Source: Nitrospirota bacterium (GTDB taxonomy: Bacteria; Nitrospirota; JACRHJ01). Taken from it: a DNA stretch of 29,940 bases. The notes under the pieces were generated by a model. It worked only from the letters and a program-made list of their open reading frames with translations, was not told where the DNA came from and did not search any database. Below, in pieces: positions 7,400 to 13,233 of this stretch; position 1 is the stretch's first letter; each line of letters begins with the position of its first letter. Where the stretch lies: positions 1 to 29,940 of the forward strand of contig JAJYGS010000065.1 of NCBI GenBank assembly GCA_021785055.1, given 5' to 3'. Position numbers and translations under genes: made by a program.

Positions 7400-8347
7400 T
7401 TATTTTCCCGTCATTATAAAGGTTATTATCGAAAGCGCCGAGAGAACGAACGCCGCGCCCAGGAGCGAAGGGAGCTGAAAAAAGCGCATCTTCGCCCTCG
7501 TGGACTCGGCAAGGGCCATCCCAAAGCACAGTATCAGCATCTTTCCCGCCCATAAGCCTGCCGCCGCCGCGATCCCGAAACCGGCGCCTGCTCCTGCTAT
7601 CCCGTAAGGGAAGAAGAGGTCCGCCGCGAGGGTAAAAAGGAGCATCTGCTTCATGTAATGCGCCCATTCCATGATGGCCAGGTATTTCCCGGAATACTCA
7701 AGGAGCATCCCCTCGTGAATCATCGTAAGCTCAAGGTGCGTATCCGGGTTGTCCACGGGAATCCTGCCCGTCTCGGCAATGACGGCGACGAAAAAAGCCG
7801 CCAGGGCCAGGACGTGCGCGGGCGAGAAGAAGACGCTCCCGGAACCTGCGATTACGCCGAGATTTGTGGAGCCGCTCGCCACAGCCGCGGTGAACACGGC
7901 AAGCATCATGCTTGGTTCCACGAGTATCGCCACGCTCATCTCGCGGCTCGACCCCTCGCCGCCGAACGCCGTGCCCGCGTCGAGCCCGCCGAGGGCCAAA
8001 AAGAACCTGCCGAGGGCCAGGGTATAGATTATGGCAATAATGTCGCCCGTCCCGGAAACACCAATCCCGCCCCCCGCCAGGAAGCCGGTCGACTGGCCGG
8101 CTGAAAATACCGGCACGAGCATGGACGCCGCAAGCACGGACGAAAACACGACATAGGGAGCGGCATGGAATATCCACGAGGCTGTGCGGGGGATTACCAT
8201 GTCTTTTTTGAAAAGCCTCGCCAGGTCGTAGTAAGGCTGGAGCAAAGGCGCCCCCACCCTGCCCTGCATCATGGCCTTTATCTTCTTTATTATCCCCTGC
8301 GCGAGCGGCGAGAGGAGCAGTATCAGTATGAATTGGAAATTGTTCAC
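7400..8347 (-). CDS. Ehr/HyfC-like membrane subunit (NuoH family)
   Basis: This 315-aa protein has about eight transmembrane helices and belongs to the NuoH/HycD/HyfC family, which anchors the soluble arm and forms the connecting channel. Family motifs are clear. GRVGAPLLQPYYDLARLFKK (29-48) forms the first cytoplasmic loop. The acidic loop ETGRIPVDNPDTHLELTMIH (192-211) runs on to EGMLLEYSG (212-220). The GTG at 8347 is chosen because it lies one base after the HyfB-like stop and behind GGGGA. The longer frame to 8494 would overlap the HyfB-like gene by about 145 bases with non-family sequence. The acidic residues that couple to ion movement in complex I are kept. Confidence 0.9.
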   Translation of the reverse strand: MNNFQFILILLLSPLAQGIIKKIKAMMQGRVGAPLLQPYYDLARLFKKDMVIPRTASWIFHAAPYVVFSSVLAASMLVPVFSAGQSTGFLAGGGIGVSGTGDIIAIIYTLALGRFFLALGGLDAGTAFGGEGSSREMSVAILVEPSMMLAVFTAAVASGSTNLGVIAGSGSVFFSPAHVLALAAFFVAVIAETGRIPVDNPDTHLELTMIHEGMLLEYSGKYLAIMEWAHYMKQMLLFTLAADLFFPYGIAGAGAGFGIAAAAGLWAGKMLILCFGMALAESTRAKMRFFQLPSLLGAAFVLSALSIITFIMTGK

Positions 8348-8348
8348 T

Positions 8349-10253
8349 CTATCCCCATACCACAAGCAATACGACCAGCGTCCCCAGGATGTATCCCAGA
8401 TAAAGCTGTAGATTCCCGGACTGAAGCCTCTTTGCAAAGTGCGCAACGTTATGGAGCGCGCGGACAAACGGCCTGTAAAAATATGCCTCCGCAAGCGGCG
8501 TAATCTCGGAGCGATATTCTATCTCGCGGGTGAAGAACGGCTTCACTATATACTCTATCCGCACTTCCTTCCTTGGCTTGTATATTTTCTTGAATATCCG
8601 GCTGCCGCAGTCCCACGGGTCGGTCTTTGTCGTCTTCCTCCTGCCGCCTGCGAGGCGGGGGAAGGCGAAAACAAACGCGGCCCCGGCAAGAAGCGCGCCG
8701 AGCAGAACTATCGGCAGGACGCCGGAGGAGGCGACGCCCGTAACGGCGAAAGCGCCGGGGGTAAACTGCGGGAGGCTCCCAAGACCCGGCAGGGGGATAT
8801 TTGATATGAGCCTCAGCATGTATCCGGGGAATATTCCGAGCAGGAGGCACAGCAGCGACAAAATACCCATCCCCAGGAGCATGGAGGCTGAAGACTCGTG
8901 CGCCCCTTCGGCCTTTTGGCTTCTTGGGACTCCCAGAAACGTTATCCCGAACGCCTTTACAAAACTCGAAGCCGCGAGCGCCCCGGTGAGCGCCAGCGCG
9001 GCCCCGGCGAGGAGCATGAATGTCTTCGTGAGGACGACTGAGGTCTTTATTCCCATGATAAGGGACTGAAACGTCAGCCATTCGCTCATAAACCCGTTGA
9101 ATGGCGGAAGCGCGCATATGGCGACCGAACCGACAAGGAAGAAAAGACCCGTCCAGGGCATACGCTTTATAAGCCCGCCCATCTCTTCCATGTTTTTAGT
9201 GCCCGTTGCGTGAACTGCCGAACCGGCCCCCATGAAGAGGAGCCCCTTGAATACCGCATGATTGAATACATGATAAAGCGCGGCGGCGAGGGCAAGCCCC
9301 GCAAGCGAAGGAAGGTTGTTGAAAGAAAATATCATGGATGCGCCGATGCCGAGCAGGATTATCCCGACGTTTTCGACACTGCTGTACGCCAGAAGCCTTT
9401 TTATGTCGCGCTCCATCAGCGCATGCATAATCCCCATAACCGAGGATACCGCCCCTGCGGAAAGCACCGCCACGCCCCACCAGAGCGTCGGTTGACCGCC
9501 GAGAATGTCGAGCGAAACGAGCAGGATCCCGTATATGCCCGACTTTATCATCACCCCTGACATCAGCGCCGAGACGTTCGACGGCGCCGCCGGATGCGCC
9601 CTTGGGAGCCAGGTATGGAGCGGGATGATGCCCGCCTTCGTCCCGAAGCCTGTGAGAGCGAGGACGAATATGACCGAACGAAGTCCTCCCGCGCCTGAAA
9701 GCCCGGCCTTTATTGCAGTGAACTCAAGCGACCCCGTGGCGAAATACATGACCATGAAAGCTGCCATGATAAACGCCGTGCCGATATGGGTCATCACGGC
9801 GTAGAGAAGCCCTGCGCGGGCGGATTCCGGGTTTTTCGTATCCGATACGACAAGGAAATACGACGAAAGCGACATTGTCTCCCAGGAGACAAGAAAGGCC
9901 GGGATATTAGCCGAATAGAACACGGCGTACATGGAGGAAACGAAAATCCCGTAAAGGAGAAGCGACGGCCAGGATGCGCTGGAATGCCTTGCGTATCCGA
10001 CAGAATAGACGGAGACGCAAAAACCCAGTATGGAGAGTATGACGACGAAATATGCCGAAAGTCCGCCGCCCCTGAAGCTTAAGGTCAGGACGCCGGAGAG
10101 GGGCAGGGAGACATGCCAGGAATAGCCTAAGAGCAGGTCCCTGAGGGCGAGCAGTCCCGGAAACAGGCATCCGGCGGCACAGAGGAGATAGCAGGCGCTG
10201 GAAAGTTTTCCGGTGGTTTTGGACGAAGCTGTTTCCGGACGGTCCGTTTCCAT
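8349..10253 (-). CDS. Ehr/HyfB-like antiporter-type membrane subunit (NuoL family)
   Basis: This 634-aa polytopic membrane protein opens the operon. It carries the antiporter-type signatures: Glu125 in LVSWETMSLSSYFLVVS and Lys206 in GTKAGIIPLHTWLPRAH (204-220), followed by SNVSALMSGVMIKSGIYG. About 14-16 helices are expected. A large charged loop with DPWDCG lies near the C-terminus and a final helix ends the protein. The ATG at 10253 is chosen although the frame stays open to a TTG at 10331, because that codon lies inside the operon's -35 box. The first 18 residues are hydrophilic. It is the first of two ion-translocating subunits in the operon, the other being the HyfF-like protein. Confidence 0.9.
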   Translation of the reverse strand: METDRPETASSKTTGKLSSACYLLCAAGCLFPGLLALRDLLLGYSWHVSLPLSGVLTLSFRGGGLSAYFVVILSILGFCVSVYSVGYARHSSASWPSLLLYGIFVSSMYAVFYSANIPAFLVSWETMSLSSYFLVVSDTKNPESARAGLLYAVMTHIGTAFIMAAFMVMYFATGSLEFTAIKAGLSGAGGLRSVIFVLALTGFGTKAGIIPLHTWLPRAHPAAPSNVSALMSGVMIKSGIYGILLVSLDILGGQPTLWWGVAVLSAGAVSSVMGIMHALMERDIKRLLAYSSVENVGIILLGIGASMIFSFNNLPSLAGLALAAALYHVFNHAVFKGLLFMGAGSAVHATGTKNMEEMGGLIKRMPWTGLFFLVGSVAICALPPFNGFMSEWLTFQSLIMGIKTSVVLTKTFMLLAGAALALTGALAASSFVKAFGITFLGVPRSQKAEGAHESSASMLLGMGILSLLCLLLGIFPGYMLRLISNIPLPGLGSLPQFTPGAFAVTGVASSGVLPIVLLGALLAGAAFVFAFPRLAGGRRKTTKTDPWDCGSRIFKKIYKPRKEVRIEYIVKPFFTREIEYRSEITPLAEAYFYRPFVRALHNVAHFAKRLQSGNLQLYLGYILGTLVVLLVVWG

Positions 10254-10302
10254 CTCAAAGGCTATACTTAGGTTCCCATAGAACGAAAAAAACGTCGGCG
10301 GG

Positions 10303-10331
10303 AGTTTAATCCTTAAAAACGCGCCTGTCAA
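10303..10331 (-). promoter_or_regulatory. Sigma70 promoter of the Ehr operon
   Basis: On the minus strand a perfect TTGACA (complement of 10326-10331) is followed after 17 bases by TAAACT (complement of 10303-10308). Transcription would start near 10296, giving a leader of about 43 bases to the ATG at 10253. This settles the start codon, because the upstream TTG at 10331 is part of the -35 element. No clear operator or FNR site is seen beside it. Confidence 0.7.
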
Positions 10332-10342
10332 GCTTTAATTTC

Positions 10343-10371
10343 TTGCCTTCTGTCCCATTTAAAATTAGAAT
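10343..10371 (+). promoter_or_regulatory. Possible moaA promoter
   Basis: TTGCCT (10343-10348) and TAGAAT (10366-10371) are separated by 17 bases, matching 4 of 6 and 5 of 6 consensus positions. The start point would fall around 10378, almost at the moaA ATG at 10381, so the transcript would be leaderless. An AAAGG at 10373-10377 argues for a normal leader and hence another promoter. Kept as a weak candidate only. Confidence 0.3.
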
Positions 10372-10380
10372 AAAGGCAGA

Positions 10381-11382
10381 ATGCTGGACCGGGTAAACAG
10401 GAATATAGAATATCTCCGGGTATCCATTACGGACCGGTGCAACCTCCGATGTGTGTATTGCATGCCGGAATTGGGCGTGCCGGGGCTCTCCCACGAGGCG
10501 ATACTTCGCTACGAGGAGATACTCCGGGTAGTCCGGGCGGCGGCAAAGAAGGGAATACGCAAGGTGCGCCTGACCGGCGGGGAGCCGCTCGTCAGGAGGG
10601 ACGTGGTGAGCCTGATACGGGAAATCGCCGCCATACCCGGCATCGACGACCTCTCGCTCACCACCAACGGCATCCTGCTCGGGAAGATGGCGGAAGGATT
10701 ATACGGGGCGGGCTTGAGGCGAATAAACATAAGCCTCGACTCGCTTGACCCGCAGCGGTTCCGGGAACTCACAAGGGGCGGGGAGCTGGGCGCCGTTTTG
10801 GAGGGTATACGCCGGGCGGAGGAGACGGGTTTTAGCCCCATAAAGATAAACGTCGTCGCCATAAAAGGTATAAACGATAGTGAAATCTGCGAGTTTGCGC
10901 GCCTTACGCTGCTTAAACCCTATCACGTCCGGTTTATAGAGTTCATGCCGGTCGGTGGCATCGCCACCTGGGACGACGGCAGGATAATCACGGCGGACAA
11001 AATAATGGAAAAAATCTCCGCCCTGGGCGAGCTTATCCCTGTAGAAGATGGCGGCCGGGGAGGCCCGAAAACGAAGGCCGGCGGCCCGGCGAAGCTCTAC
11101 AGGCTGCCAGGCGCAAAGGGGATTCTTGGCTTCATAAGCGCGCTATCGAACCACTTCTGCGGAAGCTGCAACAGGTTAAGATTGACCGCCGACGGCAAAC
11201 TCAGGCCCTGCCTGTTCTCGGAGACGGAGATAGACGTAAAAACTCCGCTTAGAACGGGATGTGACGATGCGGAGCTGTCGAGGCTTATATCCTTGGCCAT
11301 TTCCGTGAAGCCGGAAGGACATTCCATCGCAAGCGGCATAAAGGACAAATACCGCCGCTCCATGAGCAAAATCGGGGGATAA
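10381..11382 (+). CDS. moaA: GTP 3',8-cyclase MoaA
   Basis: This 333-aa radical SAM enzyme converts GTP to 3',8-cyclo-GTP, the first step of molybdopterin synthesis. The N-terminal cluster motif is Cys20-x3-Cys24-x2-Cys27 (TDRCNLRCVYCMP) and the SAM-binding GGEP is at 66-69. The second [4Fe-4S] cluster that holds GTP uses Cys260, Cys263 and Cys277 (CGSCNRLRLT...RPC). The C-terminus ends in the Gly-Gly that MoaA enzymes need for activity (SKIGG). The length is normal. It diverges from the Ehr operon. It is followed after two bases by hicB and then by hicA and moaC, so all four genes are probably cotranscribed. Confidence 0.97.
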   Translation: MLDRVNRNIEYLRVSITDRCNLRCVYCMPELGVPGLSHEAILRYEEILRVVRAAAKKGIRKVRLTGGEPLVRRDVVSLIREIAAIPGIDDLSLTTNGILLGKMAEGLYGAGLRRINISLDSLDPQRFRELTRGGELGAVLEGIRRAEETGFSPIKINVVAIKGINDSEICEFARLTLLKPYHVRFIEFMPVGGIATWDDGRIITADKIMEKISALGELIPVEDGGRGGPKTKAGGPAKLYRLPGAKGILGFISALSNHFCGSCNRLRLTADGKLRPCLFSETEIDVKTPLRTGCDDAELSRLISLAISVKPEGHSIASGIKDKYRRSMSKIGG

Positions 11383-11384
11383 CC

Positions 11385-11597
11385 ATGAAATACCGCATAA
11401 TAATAGAACAGGACGAGGATGGCGTTTATGTGGCCGAATGTCCCTCCTTGCCCGGCTGTGTATCGCAAGGAAACACTCGAAAAGAGGCATTGGAGAATAT
11501 TCAGGATGCCATAAAAGGGTACCTTGAGAGTCTGAAAAAGCATGATGAACCAATTCCGCCTTCTATTGACGAGGAAATTATAGAGGTCGCCGTTTGA
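11385..11597 (+). CDS. hicB: HicB-like antitoxin, short form
   Basis: This 70-aa protein is of the HicB/UPF0150 family, recognised by the pattern YxxxIEQDEDGVYVAECPSLPGC, the SQGNTRKEALENI segment and the helix to GYLESL. It is the partial RNase H-like domain that caps the HicA toxin. The C-terminal ribbon-helix-helix or HTH DNA-binding domain of longer HicB proteins is absent, so it probably does not bind an operator of its own. The start lies two bases after the moaA stop, and its end overlaps the hicA start. Base composition is more AT-rich than in moaA or moaC, which suggests acquisition. Confidence 0.85.
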   Translation: MKYRIIIEQDEDGVYVAECPSLPGCVSQGNTRKEALENIQDAIKGYLESLKKHDEPIPPSIDEEIIEVAV

Positions 11598-11824
11598 CAA
11601 AGTTGCCAATTCTTTCCGGCAAGGACTTCTGCAAGGTCCTTGAAAAGCTGGGGTATCTTCAGGATCATCAGACAGGCAGCCATATTATTTTAAGGAACGG
11701 AGATTATCCGTTTAGAAGATTAACCGTTCCAAATCATAAAGAGATTGCGAAAGGAACTCTGAAATCTATATTAAGACAGGCGGGGTTGACCCTTGATGAA
11801 TTTGAAAAACTGAGGAAACGATAA
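11594..11824 (+). CDS. hicA: HicA-like mRNA interferase toxin
   Basis: This 76-aa protein is of the HicA/YcfA family, small double-stranded-RNA-binding-fold toxins that cleave mRNA. The catalytic histidine is present as His30 in TGSHIILRN. The family motif PNHKEIAKGTLKSILRQAG (46-64) and C-terminal LTLDEFEKL are intact, so the toxin looks active. The start is a TTG that overlaps the hicB stop (TTGA), which favours antitoxin-first coupled translation. Its own stop overlaps the moaC ATG (TAATG), so the pair is inserted in the moa operon without breaking it. No separate promoter is obvious. Confidence 0.87.
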   Translation: MTKLPILSGKDFCKVLEKLGYLQDHQTGSHIILRNGDYPFRRLTVPNHKEIAKGTLKSILRQAGLTLDEFEKLRKR

Positions 11825-12312
11825 TGGCAGGTTTGACCCATTTCGACGAAAAGGGCGCGTCCAGGATGGTGGACGTATCCGGGAAGGACGTAACGGAGCG
11901 CGTTGCGGCAGCATCCGGAAGGGTGCTGATGGCGCCGGAGACGTTCGGCCTCATAAAGGACAAAAAGGCCGCCAAGGGCGACGTCCTCGAGGTCGCGCGC
12001 CTGGCAGGCATCATGGCGGCGAAAAAGACCTCCGGGCTTATCCCGCTCTGCCATCCCCTGCCGCTTGAGAAGGTGTCCATAGATTTCACGCTGGACGAAA
12101 AGACGCACTCGGTCGGGATTCGGGCGGAGGCGAAGGTTACGGCCAGGACGGGGGTCGAGATGGAGGCCTTGACGGCGGCGGCGGTCGCGGCGCTCACGAT
12201 ATACGACATGTGCAAGGCGGTCGATCGCGGCATGGAGATTACGGACATATACCTGCTGGAGAAGTCCGGCGGGCGCTCCGGACATTTCGTGCGGAAACCA
12301 AAAAACTCTTGA
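11824..12312 (+). CDS. moaC: Cyclic pyranopterin monophosphate synthase MoaC
   Basis: This 162-aa enzyme converts 3',8-cyclo-GTP to cyclic pyranopterin monophosphate, acting directly after MoaA. The family core is complete: KMSGLIPLCHPLP-type block at 67-80 (here KKTSGLIPLCHPLP), the VEMEALTAA block at 111-119 and IYDMCKAVD at 126-134. Residues numbered Lys51, Asp128 and Lys131 match the positions known to be essential in E. coli MoaC. The ATG at 11824 overlaps the hicA stop, so translation depends on ribosomes leaving the toxin gene. The neighbour moaA confirms the pathway. The gene returns to the high-GC codon use of the window. Confidence 0.97.
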   Translation: MAGLTHFDEKGASRMVDVSGKDVTERVAAASGRVLMAPETFGLIKDKKAAKGDVLEVARLAGIMAAKKTSGLIPLCHPLPLEKVSIDFTLDEKTHSVGIRAEAKVTARTGVEMEALTAAAVAALTIYDMCKAVDRGMEITDIYLLEKSGGRSGHFVRKPKNS

Positions 12313-12334
12313 AAAATCGCTGCCTTTTTGGTAA

Positions 12335-12366
12335 GTTACTTTTCTTTCAGGAGAAAGAAAAGTAAC
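12335..12366. repeat. Perfect 14-bp inverted repeat (hairpin) after moaC
   Basis: GTTACTTTTCTTTC (12335-12348) and its exact complement GAAAGAAAAGTAAC (12353-12366) enclose a 4-base loop, AGGA. A further TTTTG/CAAAA pairing lies outside it across a short bulge. The stem is AT-rich and no T-run follows directly, so it is not a standard intrinsic terminator. It may still stabilise or end the moa transcript. It looks like a dispersed palindromic repeat rather than gene-specific sequence. Confidence 0.75.
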
Positions 12367-12413
12367 CAAAAGAAAACCGTGTTGCCTTTTTCCCCTTTAA
12401 TTAAGGAGTCGTT

Positions 12414-13130
12414 ATGATAGAGTTCATACACAGGCATCCGATAGTCATCAAGGCCCTTCTCACGGTCGTTACCCTCACGTTCATCATAACGGGCGGGTAT
12501 ATGCTTGGGCGTCAGGCGGTTGTGGAATACGCCGCAAAGGTGGACGGCCAGGTTATAACCATGCCGCAATACCAGGACGCCCTGTACAGGACGCAGGAGA
12601 TGTATCGCAACCTCTACAAGGGAAACATACCCGACAATATAGCTAAACTGCTGGGCATGAATACAATAAGAGGCATGGTAGACAGACAGCTCCTCCTGGC
12701 GGAGGCGAAAAAGGAAGGCCTTTCCGTATCCAACAAGGAAATTTCAGACGCCGTCGTCCAGAACAAGTCCTTTCAGGATGAGAACGGCTCCTTCAGCAAG
12801 AATCTCTATATCCAGGTTCTTCAGCAGAACGGCATGACGCCTGCGATATACGAGCGGCGCCTCAGGGACGACCTTCTGACGGAGAAACTGAGGGATATGA
12901 TAAAGAGTTCCGTTTACGTTACGGAAGACGAGGCCAGGGATTATTACAAGTCTCAACTCGCCTTGCAGAACAAGCCGTTCGACGAAAAGGATTTCCAGGC
13001 ACAGAAGAAGAACCTTTCCGGAATGCTGACCCTGGTAATGCAGGAGAAGCAGGTGGAGTCGTTCATGGGCGGCTTAAGAAAACGCTCCAAGATAAAGGTG
13101 AACCCCTCAATACTTGGCGCGAATTCGTAA
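12414..13130 (+). CDS. Membrane-anchored SurA/PpiD N-domain protein without a PPIase domain
   Basis: This 238-aa protein has a short cytoplasmic N-terminus, one transmembrane anchor (about 12-34) and then a helical periplasmic domain of the SurA_N/PpiD type. Features include VDGQVITMPQYQDAL (42-56), a VDRQLLLAEAKKEGLSVS segment and VTEDEARDYYKSQ near 160. These are the chaperone-like helices that normally flank a parvulin domain. Here no parvulin domain follows and the protein ends soon after. The ATG at 12414 has a strong AAGGAG site. A role as a periplasmic chaperone or docking factor is inferred. It is not cotranslated with moaC, since a 100-bp gap with a hairpin separates them. Confidence 0.8.
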   Translation: MIEFIHRHPIVIKALLTVVTLTFIITGGYMLGRQAVVEYAAKVDGQVITMPQYQDALYRTQEMYRNLYKGNIPDNIAKLLGMNTIRGMVDRQLLLAEAKKEGLSVSNKEISDAVVQNKSFQDENGSFSKNLYIQVLQQNGMTPAIYERRLRDDLLTEKLRDMIKSSVYVTEDEARDYYKSQLALQNKPFDEKDFQAQKKNLSGMLTLVMQEKQVESFMGGLRKRSKIKVNPSILGANS

Positions 13131-13157
13131 AATCTCATAACTCTCCCTGCTTCGCTT

Positions 13158-13195
13158 CCCCTTCTTATCTTAAGAGGGGGACAGGAGGGGGCGTT
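13158..13195. repeat. Palindromic C/G-rich repeat, possible bidirectional terminator
   Basis: CCCCTTCTTA (13158-13167) and TAAGAGGGGG (13171-13180) form a 10-bp stem with one G-U pair and a 3-base loop. The following ACAGGAGGGGG extends a pattern very like the right half of the repeat inserted in metG (26626-26672). It lies between the convergent SurA-like and uvrD genes, where a shared terminator would be expected, though no T-run follows. The rest of the 103-bp gap holds no gene I can support. Confidence 0.55.
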
Positions 13196-13233
13196 ACTTT
13201 CCGTCGTCCGCATGAAAGGGGGGATCCGGGTTT

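Noticed and set aside
7398..7667. Longer HyfE-like start
   Set aside because: The extra part is an Arg/Gly-rich shadow of the HyfC-like gene; ATG 7397 follows that gene by two bases.
8348..8494. Longer HyfC-like start
   Set aside because: The extra residues overlap the HyfB-like gene and do not resemble NuoH; GTG 8347 with GGGGA fits the family.
3136..10253. Functional formate hydrogenlyase or hydrogenase-4
   Set aside because: The large subunit lacks all NiFe cysteines, and no formate dehydrogenase or maturation genes accompany the operon.
10254..10331. TTG start extending the HyfB-like protein by 26 residues
   Set aside because: The TTG is part of the TTGACA -35 element of the operon promoter, so it is not transcribed.
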